Origin: Flavobacteriaceae bacterium UBA3179
Lineage (GTDB): Bacteria > Bacteroidota > Bacteroidia > Flavobacteriales > Flavobacteriaceae
Direction: 5' to 3'
NCBI GenBank assembly: GCA_002364245.1
Contig: DEXR01000019.1
Coordinates: forward strand, 1 to 47,286
DNA length: 47,286 bases
In this document: positions 18,186 to 26,131 of the stretch, piece by piece
Layout of the letters: each line of letters opens with the position of its first letter
How positions within the stretch are numbered: the first letter of the stretch is position 1
Position numbers and translations under genes: made by a program
The notes under the pieces: model-generated
Database searches by the model: none
Seen by the model: the letters and a program-made list of their open reading frames with translations, nothing else
What the model was told of the DNA's origin: nothing

Positions 18186-18902
18186 ATGGAAACTGAAAAC
18201 AAAAAAATCTTATTGGTAGAGGACGATCCCAATTTTGGGACAGTTTTAAAAGACTACCTTGCTATGAACGATTATGAAGTAATCCACGCCAAAAATGGTA
18301 TGGAAGGCTTTGAAAAATTTAAAAAGGACGATTTCGATTTATGTATCTTAGATGTGATGATGCCTTATAAAGATGGCTTCACCTTAGCAAAGGAAATTCG
18401 TGAGAAAAATGAAGATATTCCTATTATTTTCTTAACCGCAAAAGCGATGAAAGAAGATGTACTTAAAGGGTACAAAGTAGGGGCAGACGATTACCTAAAC
18501 AAACCATTTGACAGTGAAGTACTGTTGATGAAGATAAAGGCGATCATTCAAAGAAAAGCGACCGATAGCATTGCAGACAGCAAACAATTTGAGTTTGAAA
18601 TTGGTAATTTCCATTTAAACTCTAAGCTTCGCTTTTTAACCTATAATGATGAAGACCCAATAAAACTTTCCCCTAAGGAAAACGAATTACTTCGTTTACT
18701 AGCATTGCATAAAAATGATTTAATGCCACGTGAATTGGCTTTGACTAAAATATGGAGAGATGATAATTACTTCACCTCTCGAAGTATGGATGTTTACATT
18801 GCAAAGCTGCGTAAATACCTAGGAAAAGACGATGGTGTTGAAATAATCAACATTCACGGAGAAGGATTCCGTTTAGTCGTTAAAGACGAAGTTGACAATT
18901 AA
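18186..18902 (+). CDS. OmpR-family response regulator (RprY-like)
   Basis: A 238-residue DNA-binding response regulator, partner of the kinase just upstream. The receiver domain (about 1-125) has the acidic pocket EDD (12-14), the phospho-acceptor D56 in LDVMMPYKDG, the switch threonine in FLTAKA and K106 in NKPF. The C-terminal winged-helix domain (140-235) shows LSPKENELLRLLALH and SRSMDVYIAKLRKYL, the recognition-helix region of the OmpR class. The similarity to RprY of Bacteroides fragilis is my inference from the kinase/regulator pairing and sequence style. Target genes are not evident from the window. Confidence 0.9.
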   Translation: METENKKILLVEDDPNFGTVLKDYLAMNDYEVIHAKNGMEGFEKFKKDDFDLCILDVMMPYKDGFTLAKEIREKNEDIPIIFLTAKAMKEDVLKGYKVGADDYLNKPFDSEVLLMKIKAIIQRKATDSIADSKQFEFEIGNFHLNSKLRFLTYNDEDPIKLSPKENELLRLLALHKNDLMPRELALTKIWRDDNYFTSRSMDVYIAKLRKYLGKDDGVEIINIHGEGFRLVVKDEVDN

Positions 18903-18921
18903 TTAAGATAGTGTATAAGTG

Positions 18922-18952
18922 AAAAAACGCCCTTTTTAAAGGGCGTTTTTTA
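18922..18952. terminator. bidirectional terminator between the response regulator and miaA
   Basis: AAAAAACGCCCTTT pairs with AAAGGGCGTTTTTT, giving T runs on both strands. On the minus strand the hairpin covers the last codons of miaA (stop at 18936-18938), so one element serves two convergent genes and is partly coding. Confidence 0.88.
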
Positions 18953-19853
18953 ATTTTATTGTTTTAATTATTTCTGAAGTAGCAGTTGCATAATCAAACC
19001 ACAAAATGGACTCATTTTTTTTGAACCAAGTATTTTGTCGTTTTGCAAACCTGCGTGTATTTTTCTTTATTTCTGAAACAGCTTCTTCTAAGGTACTATT
19101 CCCTTTTAAATAGTCAAACAGTTCACGATAGCCAACCGTTTGGAGGGCGTTTAAGTTTTTATGGGGCTCTAGTTTTTCAACCTCTTCTAATAAACCTGCT
19201 TCCATCATGATATCAACCCGTTTATTGATACGGTCGTAAATTTTTTCACGATCAGCAGTTAACCCTACATACAGCGTTTTAAAAGAGCGCTCTTTTTTTT
19301 CTTGATTTAAGAAAGAGGAATATGGTTTCCCTGAAGTACGGATAACTTCTAAAGCACGTATAACACGATGCGGATTTTGATGATCTACTTTTTTAAAATA
19401 CGAAGGATCTTTTTCTTTTAATTCTTTCTGAAGTGTCTCTAATCCCTTTTCTTCCAATTCAGAATTTAGTTGCTCTCTTGTTCCTTTAGAGATCTTGGGA
19501 AAAGTATCCAATCCTTTTGTTACGGCATCGACGTATAATCCTGAACCGCCAACCATTACAACTACATTTCTGTTTGAAAATAAACAATCTAATAACTGAA
19601 GCGCTTCTGTTTCAAAATCACCAACGCTATACGGTTCAAAAATGGTTTTATTTTGAATAAAATGATGTGGGGCCGCTGCTAATTCTTCAGAAGAAGGAAC
19701 AGCGGTACCAATAGTCATTTCTTTAAAAAATTGCCGAGAATCGGCTGAAAGTATCTCAGTATTAAACGCTTTAGCAAGTTCAATGGCTAATTTGGTTTTC
19801 CCAATGGCAGTTGGGCCAACTACACAAATAAGGGTGGGTTGTTGAAAAGACAT
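18936..19853 (-). CDS. miaA: tRNA dimethylallyltransferase
   Basis: MiaA transfers a dimethylallyl group to N6 of A37 in tRNAs that read codons starting with U, using dimethylallyl diphosphate. The P-loop is GPTAIGKT at residues 13-20, followed by LSADSRQFFKEMTIGTA, whose SADSRQ motif holds the catalytic aspartate. VMVGGSGLYVDAV and NPHRVIRALEV are further family signatures, and QTVGYRELFDYL lies in the C-terminal tRNA-binding part. Length (305) is normal. The start ATG shares one base with the stop of the upstream channel gene (TAATG), so translation is probably coupled. Confidence 0.95.
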   Translation of the reverse strand: MSFQQPTLICVVGPTAIGKTKLAIELAKAFNTEILSADSRQFFKEMTIGTAVPSSEELAAAPHHFIQNKTIFEPYSVGDFETEALQLLDCLFSNRNVVVMVGGSGLYVDAVTKGLDTFPKISKGTREQLNSELEEKGLETLQKELKEKDPSYFKKVDHQNPHRVIRALEVIRTSGKPYSSFLNQEKKERSFKTLYVGLTADREKIYDRINKRVDIMMEAGLLEEVEKLEPHKNLNALQTVGYRELFDYLKGNSTLEEAVSEIKKNTRRFAKRQNTWFKKNESILWFDYATATSEIIKTIKLKNAL

Positions 19854-20695
19854 TAACTCTTTTTAATGTTTTCTGGATGAAGGTCCTCTCCACATTTATG
19901 ACAAAACTTTGCATCGTCACGATGTCTGTGCGCACCACAATTTCTACAAGATTGTGTGTTTACATGTACATAATCTTTTTTGCTGGCATATTCAGCGCTC
20001 ACAATACCTGTAGGGACAGCAATAATTCCGTAACCTAAAATCATAATAACAGTTGCTAAAAATTGCCCTAAGGGCGTGACTGGGGCGATATCCCCAAACC
20101 CAACAGTAGTAAGGGTTACAATACACCAATAGACGCTCACGGGTATACTGTTAAAACCACTTTCTTCCCCCTCAATTAAATACATTAGTGTACCAGAAAT
20201 AACTGCTACAATCAATACGGCGAAAAGAAACACCAAGATTTTCGGCCGACTGTCGTTGAGCGCTTTTTTCAATTTATTGGCTTCGCCAATGTAACGAGTA
20301 ATTTTTAATATTCTAAATACTCGAAGTAACCGTAGCGCTCTTACTGTAATCAATACATTACTTCCCACCAATATAAAAGAAAGATAAAGTGGAATAGTCG
20401 ATAAAAAATCAATAATCCCATAAAAACTGAAAATATAGGTTGATGGTTTTTTTACAGTTAAAATTCGTGCAATGTACTCAAAGGTGAAGAAGATGGTTAT
20501 TACCCATTCGCCTATATATAAAACGTCATAAACTTTTTCGGGCAGGCCTTTTACACTTTCTATCATCACAAAAAGAACACTGAGTAAAATCAGGATGAGC
20601 AAGATGACATCAAAAAACTTACCCATTGGGGTGTCTGCCTCTGCAATGATCTCGTGTAATTTTTGTCGCCAGTAACTTCTTTTATCCGTTTTCAA
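19853..20695 (-). CDS. voltage-gated ion channel (potassium-type pore) with C-terminal zinc ribbon
   Basis: A 280-residue six-helix ion channel of the inner membrane. The voltage-sensor-like S4 is RALRLLRVFRILKITRYI (119-136) and the pore carries the potassium selectivity filter TTVGFGD (196-202), followed by the last helix. The tail holds four cysteines in two pairs (C250, C253, C265, C268), a zinc-ribbon pattern. The start is not a clean ATG: the codon at 20695 is TTG, and the next in-frame ATG at residue 24 would remove part of the conserved region before S1, so TTG is favoured. An in-frame stop five codons upstream limits other options. It overlaps miaA by one base. Ion specificity is inferred from the filter. 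Confidence 0.88.
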   Translation of the reverse strand: MKTDKRSYWRQKLHEIIAEADTPMGKFFDVILLILILLSVLFVMIESVKGLPEKVYDVLYIGEWVITIFFTFEYIARILTVKKPSTYIFSFYGIIDFLSTIPLYLSFILVGSNVLITVRALRLLRVFRILKITRYIGEANKLKKALNDSRPKILVFLFAVLIVAVISGTLMYLIEGEESGFNSIPVSVYWCIVTLTTVGFGDIAPVTPLGQFLATVIMILGYGIIAVPTGIVSAEYASKKDYVHVNTQSCRNCGAHRHRDDAKFCHKCGEDLHPENIKKS

Positions 20696-20733
20696 TAGAA
20701 ATAATCTTTAGCCATAAAAATAACTAAGTTTAA

Positions 20734-22113
20734 TTAATTAATAGCATTGTTCGCTAGATTTACAATTTTGAGTTTTTTATTCTTCCGAAGGTAGTTTTGA
20801 ATAATATGCTGTACATCCCGGTTGTTTTGCATCGGGTTGATAAGGGTTTTTAGAATATCTGGATTGGTTATTTGATGGTTTAAGCTAAAATACCCGAAGC
20901 CTTTGTACTGTCCATCTTCTATTAAAACAACCGATCGCTCCTCAACATCCCGGCCACGGTCAATAATAAGCATGTGTTGATTTTTATAGTTTTTTTCATC
21001 TATAAACTGTTGAACACGTTCATTATAATCTTTTGGCGGCTCTTCTTTTATGCAAGCCCCGTTGCATTCCTTTATACTATATTGAAAACAGTTGCCTTGT
21101 GTTTTGTGCAAACCGTTTAATTTTTGACAGAGCCTATAGTCTTCAGTAATTTTAAAAAGAACAGCTTTGGCTTGTTGGTAATTGGTAAAGGTTGTTATTG
21201 CTTTTTTTCTGCCGTCTGCCTTTTCAATTGCCAGATTAATATATCCATTGTCATCTTTAAAGGAAGTAAGCTGATTATTGAACAGCGTTTTACGCTGTGC
21301 TCGGTTATAAATGGGTTTGTTACGTTTAATTTCTTCGCTTTCTTTTAATTGGGCAATTAGGTCGCTTCCGGTTTTTTCATAGCTTACACTGGCAACTTCC
21401 AATTGTATGCGTTTCGATTTTCTGTTATCTGAAGTGAAATGCTGTGTAAGCCTTTTTTTTATGTTTTTGCTTTTCCCAATATAGATTATTTTGCCATCCT
21501 CGCGGTGCATGTAGTACACGCCAGTTTCGGTAGGTGCTTCTGCTATAAAATCGAGTAATTTGGGCTCTAACTGGCGTTTTGGGTTTTTACGAACAGCCGC
21601 CTCGATTATATTTTTGGAAGTATCCTTATTCAGCAACATTTTAAAAAGTGTAACAGTAGCTTTTGCATCGCCTTGCGCTCTATGTCTGTCGGTAAGTGGA
21701 ATGCCCAATGATTTAACTAATTTTCCAAGGCTATAGGAAGGAAGGTTGGGAATTAGCTTTTTAGATAACTCTACTGTGCAGAGCGTTTTTTTTGAATAGG
21801 TGTAGCCTAATCGGTCAAACTCAGTGGTTAGTATTCGATTATCAAACTTGGCGTTGTGAGCTACTAAAATACAGTCTTCGGTGATTTCAATGATGCGTTT
21901 TGCCACTTCATAAAACTTAGGTGCATTGCGTAGCATTTGGTTGTTAATGCCGGTTAAATTTACCACAAAGGGCTGAATACTGCGCTCTGGGTTGACCAAA
22001 CTACTAAATTGATCTACAATTTCATGACCATCAAAACGGTAAATTGCTATTTCAGTAATGCCTTCTTCATTGTACTTTCCACCGGTTGTTTCAATATCTA
22101 AAATAGCGTACAT
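20734..22113 (-). CDS. DEDDh 3'-5' exonuclease fused to a GIY-YIG nuclease domain
   Basis: A 459-residue two-nuclease protein. Residues 1-165 are a DnaQ/PolC-type exonuclease with D6, E8 (LDIETTG), D91 (HNAKFDN), H144 and D149 (HRAQGDAKAT), the full DEDDh set. Residues 190-280 are a GIY-YIG domain like the start of UvrC or Cho: GVYYMHREDGKIIYIGKS with R221 and a glutamate in LKESEEIKRNKP. A cysteine-bearing segment follows (NCFQYSIKECNGACIK). The architecture is known in Bacteroidota and Actinobacteria, where it is often annotated as exonuclease domain-containing or DNA polymerase III epsilon-like. A role in DNA repair is inferred. It lies 46 bases downstream of the yggS stop codon, likely in the same operon. 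Confidence 0.9.
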   Translation of the reverse strand: MYAILDIETTGGKYNEEGITEIAIYRFDGHEIVDQFSSLVNPERSIQPFVVNLTGINNQMLRNAPKFYEVAKRIIEITEDCILVAHNAKFDNRILTTEFDRLGYTYSKKTLCTVELSKKLIPNLPSYSLGKLVKSLGIPLTDRHRAQGDAKATVTLFKMLLNKDTSKNIIEAAVRKNPKRQLEPKLLDFIAEAPTETGVYYMHREDGKIIYIGKSKNIKKRLTQHFTSDNRKSKRIQLEVASVSYEKTGSDLIAQLKESEEIKRNKPIYNRAQRKTLFNNQLTSFKDDNGYINLAIEKADGRKKAITTFTNYQQAKAVLFKITEDYRLCQKLNGLHKTQGNCFQYSIKECNGACIKEEPPKDYNERVQQFIDEKNYKNQHMLIIDRGRDVEERSVVLIEDGQYKGFGYFSLNHQITNPDILKTLINPMQNNRDVQHIIQNYLRKNKKLKIVNLANNAIN

Positions 22114-22159
22114 GTATCTTATTCTCCTTTTTTACTGAATATAAATTGTAATATGGTTA

Positions 22160-22813
22160 TTAGTAATTCCGTTCACCAAAAATAGCACTTCCCACGCGTA
22201 CCAAATTACTTCCTTTTTCAATGGCAATTTTATAATCACCACTCATACCTATAGAAAGCTTTGTGAAATTATATTCTTCTTTTATGTTGTCGTAAATGGT
22301 TTTTAGTTTCTGAAATTCTGCAGCAATTTGCTTTTCATCATCGGTAAAGGTAGCCATTCCCATTAAACCGATAACATTCACGTTTTCATACTTCTGAAAG
22401 GCTTCCGAAGCTAACAATTCTAAAGCCTCTTCTTTATCGAGGCCATACTTACTGTCCTCTTCAGCGATTTTAATCTGAAGCAGACAATCAATAACGCGTT
22501 CTTCGTTCTTTGCACGTTTATTAATTTCTTTTAATAATCGTTTGCTGTCCACCGAGTGAATTAAACTCACAAACGGTGCCATATATTTCACTTTGTTGCG
22601 TTGTACATGACCAATCATATGCCACTCAATGTCCTTAGGCATTTCCTGCCATTTGCTTTCCATTTCTTGCACCTTGTTCTCACCAAAAATACGGTGGCCG
22701 GTGTTATAGGCCTCCATAATTTCTGAAACGGGCTTTGTTTTTGAAACAGCAACCAACGTTACATCTTCGGGCAATTGTTCTTTAAATGATTTTATTTTTT
22801 CTGAAATACTCAT
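22160..22813 (-). CDS. YggS family pyridoxal phosphate-binding protein
   Basis: A 217-residue PLP homeostasis protein (PLPBP/YggS). It binds pyridoxal phosphate without known enzymatic activity and keeps the cofactor pool and amino acid pools balanced. The cofactor lysine is K25 in LVAVSKTKP. FGENKVQEMESKW, WHMIGHVQRNKVKY and LSIGMSGDYKIAIEKGSNLVRVG-type signatures follow in the expected order, and the protein ends FGERNY as many relatives do. The start at 22813 gives the usual N-terminal length. It lies between the DUF1015 and exonuclease genes on the same strand. Confidence 0.93.
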   Translation of the reverse strand: MSISEKIKSFKEQLPEDVTLVAVSKTKPVSEIMEAYNTGHRIFGENKVQEMESKWQEMPKDIEWHMIGHVQRNKVKYMAPFVSLIHSVDSKRLLKEINKRAKNEERVIDCLLQIKIAEEDSKYGLDKEEALELLASEAFQKYENVNVIGLMGMATFTDDEKQIAAEFQKLKTIYDNIKEEYNFTKLSIGMSGDYKIAIEKGSNLVRVGSAIFGERNY

Positions 22814-22881
22814 AACGTTCTCTTTTCTTCAGTAAAATACAAATAGGAAGTTTTAGTAAAAACTAAAGTTTGTTAAACAAT

Positions 22882-24120
22882 CTAAAACTCGTAAATAGTG
22901 ACTCCGCTGCGTAATTTGGGTAATACGAAGGTGGTTTTTGGTGGCATTTTTAACCCTTCATCTGCAATTTTCTTCATTTCAGAAACACGAACTGGTAATA
23001 GACCGAAGCCTACCGTAAACTCGCCGGTGTCCACAACGGTCTGTACGTAGGCCATATCGCTTTTACCATCGGTGTATTTTATGCGTTGGTCGTTACGCAA
23101 ATCTTCAATGCCTAAAATTGGCTTTAAAATAGTGGTAAACAAAATTTGGGCATCCAACGCATCGAGCGCGTTGTTGATGGTGTAGCTTTTTTTCCGAAGA
23201 TACAGTGAATAGAATTCACCATCCAAATACATACTGAAATTCTGTTTTTGAGTGGGTTTATAATATTCTAAACCTCTATTTTCAATTCGGAACATCGCAT
23301 CTAGCTGAATTAAAAACTCTTCTTTGCTCAGTCCGTTAAGATCCTTCACCAAACGATTGAATTCATAAATTTTTAAATCACTCTCCGGAATTAAATAACT
23401 CATAAAGTAGTTATATGGCTCGTTTCCGGTGTGATTATCATTATCTTCCTTTAAATCTTCAGCCAATAAAAAAGAAGACGCACTACGGTGATGACCATCT
23501 GCAATATAAAGACTTCCCATTTCGGAAAACACTTCTTGAATTTTTGAAACCGTAGCTTCATCATCTACATTCCATAAATAATGTGTGTCGCGATACGTAG
23601 TAGTAAACTCATACTCAGCGCGGGTTTCCATTACGTTGCTTACAATCCCCGAAAGATCTTCATTGTCAGGATGGGTGAGAAGCACCGCTTCAGCGTTAAA
23701 TCCGACTGTCTTTAAGTATTCTTTAAAAACCACTTCTTTGTATTGAAGCGTTTCCTCGTGTTTTTTTATGACGTTATTCTTGTAGTCTTCCGTGCTGGCT
23801 GCAGCGACGATTCCGTTAAATTCAAGACCATCCCGGTTTACAATTTTATAGATGTAAAAACTAGCTTTTTCATCTTCCATAAAAACACCATCTTCTTTAA
23901 ATTCCTGATAGCGGTTTCTAACCAACGAATAACGTTGCTCTCCAGAAATTTCTTTGTGGTATTTATAACCAGGATTTACAATGTGCAAAAACGAAAACGG
24001 ATTATCCCGAAGGCGTGATTCCCTTTGTTCTGGGGTATAACTGTCGTAAGACCGTGCAGCAATAAGACTCACTTTATCACGGGTAGGACGTACAGCTTTA
24101 AAAGGGATTATTTTTGCCAT
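22882..24120 (-). CDS. DUF1015 family protein
   Basis: A 412-residue cytoplasmic protein with no signal peptide. It begins MAKIIPFKAVRPTRDKV and shows SYDSYTPEQRESRLRDNPFSFLHI, IADGHHRSASS (residues about 212-222) and the closing PKLRSGVTIYEF, all features of the DUF1015 family. In other bacteria members are described as uncharacterised and are often linked with amino-acid or NAD-dependent genes; the HH in the IADGHHR motif suggests an active or metal site, but this is unproven. The gene is next to hbd and yggS. A terminator-like hairpin sits just upstream of its ATG (24129-24158). Confidence 0.9.
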   Translation of the reverse strand: MAKIIPFKAVRPTRDKVSLIAARSYDSYTPEQRESRLRDNPFSFLHIVNPGYKYHKEISGEQRYSLVRNRYQEFKEDGVFMEDEKASFYIYKIVNRDGLEFNGIVAAASTEDYKNNVIKKHEETLQYKEVVFKEYLKTVGFNAEAVLLTHPDNEDLSGIVSNVMETRAEYEFTTTYRDTHYLWNVDDEATVSKIQEVFSEMGSLYIADGHHRSASSFLLAEDLKEDNDNHTGNEPYNYFMSYLIPESDLKIYEFNRLVKDLNGLSKEEFLIQLDAMFRIENRGLEYYKPTQKQNFSMYLDGEFYSLYLRKKSYTINNALDALDAQILFTTILKPILGIEDLRNDQRIKYTDGKSDMAYVQTVVDTGEFTVGFGLLPVRVSEMKKIADEGLKMPPKTTFVLPKLRSGVTIYEF

Positions 24121-24128
24121 GTTTTTAT

Positions 24129-24158
24129 AAAAAAGGCTCTTCGACTCAGCTTAGAGCC
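24129..24158 (-). terminator. terminator or attenuator between the acyl-CoA dehydrogenase gene and DUF1015
   Basis: On the minus strand GGCTCT and AGAGCC form a hairpin with a 12-base loop, followed by six T. Its T run ends only eight bases before the DUF1015 ATG and no promoter box was found in between, so partial read-through or attenuation is possible. Confidence 0.6.
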
Positions 24159-24195
24159 CGGTTTAGGACTTCAATTTTTGGATTAGCAAGAAAAA

Positions 24196-25086
24196 TTACT
24201 TAGCAAACTGTTTTGATACGGTTTCTGCTTTTCTGCTTTCGGCATAATCGTAAAAACCTTCTCCGCTTTTCACTCCCATTTTTCCTGCCATCACCATATT
24301 AACCAATAATGGGCACGGTGCGTATTTTGGGTTTTTAAATCCGTCGTACATTACGTTCAAAATAGAAAGACAAACGTCCAGCCCAATAAAATCAGCTAAT
24401 TGTAATGGTCCCATCGGGTGTGCCATTCCCAGTTTCATTACGGTATCAATTTCTTCAACGCCAGCAACACCATTATAAAGTGTTTCAACTGCTTCGTTGA
24501 TCATTGGCATTAAAATACGGTTGGCGACAAAGCCTGGGTAATCATTTACTTCTACAGGTACTTTATTCAATTTTTTTGAAAGCTCTTCAACTGTGTTGTA
24601 GGTTTCAGTACTTGTGCTGTAGCCTTTAATAATTTCAACCAACTTCATAATTGGCACAGGGTTCATAAAGTGCATCCCGATTACCATTTCTGGACGTGAC
24701 GTTACCGCAGCAATTTCAGTAATAGAAATAGAAGAAGTATTACTAGCTAGGATGGTATCATCTGAACAGAATTTATCAAGATCTTTAAAAATCTTTAATT
24801 TTAAATCTAAATTTTCAGTGGCTGCTTCAACTACTAAACTGGCATACTCTACGCCATCCTCTAGGTTGGTATATGTGGTAATATTAGCAAGGGTACGTTT
24901 TTTGTCATCTTCGCTTATCTTTTCTTTAGCGACCATTCTATCCAAATTTTTGGTGATAGTAGCCATTCCTCTGTCTAAAGAGTCTTGCGAGATATCAATT
25001 AATTGTACTTTATAATCGCTTTGTGCAAACGTGTGGGCTATTCCATTTCCCATCGTTCCTGCTCCAATTACTGCTATATTTTTCAT
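24196..25086 (-). CDS. 3-hydroxyacyl-CoA (3-hydroxybutyryl-CoA) dehydrogenase
   Basis: A 296-residue NAD-dependent dehydrogenase that interconverts 3-hydroxyacyl-CoA and 3-oxoacyl-CoA. The N-terminus has the Rossmann motif GAGTMGNGIAHTFA. ASNTSSISITEIA and IGMHFMNPVPIMKLVEII contain the catalytic histidine and the substrate loop. NKVPVEVNDYPGFVANRILMP starts the C-terminal helical domain, and LGMAHPMGPLQLADFIGLD is also diagnostic. It is close in length and motifs to Clostridium-type Hbd. It begins five bases after the Gfo/Idh gene and is followed by the hairpin ahead of DUF1015. The physiological chain length cannot be decided. Confidence 0.92.
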   Translation of the reverse strand: MKNIAVIGAGTMGNGIAHTFAQSDYKVQLIDISQDSLDRGMATITKNLDRMVAKEKISEDDKKRTLANITTYTNLEDGVEYASLVVEAATENLDLKLKIFKDLDKFCSDDTILASNTSSISITEIAAVTSRPEMVIGMHFMNPVPIMKLVEIIKGYSTSTETYNTVEELSKKLNKVPVEVNDYPGFVANRILMPMINEAVETLYNGVAGVEEIDTVMKLGMAHPMGPLQLADFIGLDVCLSILNVMYDGFKNPKYAPCPLLVNMVMAGKMGVKSGEGFYDYAESRKAETVSKQFAK

Positions 25087-25091
25087 AGTAT

Positions 25092-26060
25092 TTATAATGT
25101 TTTAAAATTTGAAATTATTTGCATCGCCACTCGCAATGCTTCGGTGCCTTGTTCTAAACTTACAATTGGGGTTGTGTTGTTGTTTATTGAATCGGCAAAG
25201 GTTTCTAATTCGTCTAAAATAGCGTTGTTGTTATCTACTTTAGGATTGTCGAAATAGATTTGTTTTTTAATCCCTTCTGCATTGGTAAGAATCATTGCAA
25301 AATCATCCGGTGTTTTTGGGGCGTCCTTCATTTTCACCACTTCACATTTCTTCTCTAGAAAATCGACAGAAATGTAAGCATCACGCTGAAAAAATCGTGC
25401 TTTTCGCATTTTTTTCATTGAAATTCGGCTAGCCGTAAGGTTGGCGACACAACCGTTTTCAAACTCGATTCGGGCATTGGCAATGTCGGGTGTTTCACTA
25501 ATAACTGAAACACCACTGGCGTGAATTTCTTTTACTTTGGATTTTACAACGCTTAAAATGGCATCGATATCGTGAATCATTAAATCCAACACAACCGAAA
25601 CATCTGTACCGCGCGGATTAAATTCTGCCAAGCGGTGCGATTCGATAAACATCGGGTTTTTAATCTTATGGTTTACCGACATAAACGCAGGATTAAAGCG
25701 TTCCACCTGCCCAACTTGTCCTTTGACGTTGTGAATTTTTGCTAACTCCAACAATGCTTCAGCTTCAGGAACCGTATGGGTAATCGGTTTTTCGATAAAC
25801 AAATGTTTACCTGCCTCAATTACTTTTTTTGCAGCATCAAAATGATATAAAGTAGGTGTTACTACATCGACCATATCACAGGCTTCAATTAAAGCTTCCA
25901 TAGAAGGGAAGCTTTTATAGCCAAATTCAGATGCTACTTTTTCTGAAGCTTCTTTGTCTTTATCGTAAAAACCTACCAGTTCATATTTAGTAGATTGCTC
26001 CAGTAATTTTAAATGAATTTTTCCAAGGTGCCCGGCACCTAACACTCCGGCTTTTAGCAT
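25092..26060 (-). CDS. Gfo/Idh/MocA family oxidoreductase
   Basis: A 322-residue NAD(P)-dependent oxidoreductase of the glucose-fructose oxidoreductase / inositol dehydrogenase family. The Rossmann fold starts AGVLGAGHLGKIHLKLLEQ, and LFIEKPITHTVPEAE holds the EKP motif with the family lysine. DVSVVLDLMIHDIDAIL contains the usual DxxxHDID site. The substrate is unknown; some relatives act on sugars, others on biliverdin-like compounds. The open frame can be extended to a TTG at 26078, but a promoter box (26076-26083) covers that codon and AGAAG lies just before the ATG at 26060, so 26060 is the start. Confidence 0.88.
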   Translation of the reverse strand: MLKAGVLGAGHLGKIHLKLLEQSTKYELVGFYDKDKEASEKVASEFGYKSFPSMEALIEACDMVDVVTPTLYHFDAAKKVIEAGKHLFIEKPITHTVPEAEALLELAKIHNVKGQVGQVERFNPAFMSVNHKIKNPMFIESHRLAEFNPRGTDVSVVLDLMIHDIDAILSVVKSKVKEIHASGVSVISETPDIANARIEFENGCVANLTASRISMKKMRKARFFQRDAYISVDFLEKKCEVVKMKDAPKTPDDFAMILTNAEGIKKQIYFDNPKVDNNNAILDELETFADSINNNTTPIVSLEQGTEALRVAMQIISNFKTL

Positions 26061-26075
26061 CAGCTTCTTTTTTTG

Positions 26076-26083
26076 CAAAGGTA
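26076..26083 (-). promoter_or_regulatory. -7 box upstream of the Gfo/Idh gene
   Basis: TACCTTTG on the minus strand fits TAnnTTTG. It would give a leader of about 11 bases containing AAAGAAG before the ATG at 26060. A matching TTG was not found at standard spacing. Confidence 0.45.
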
Positions 26084-26131
26084 ACGGTTTTCAAGGTAAA
26101 TTACGAAGCGGGTTGTTGATTTAGGAATATT

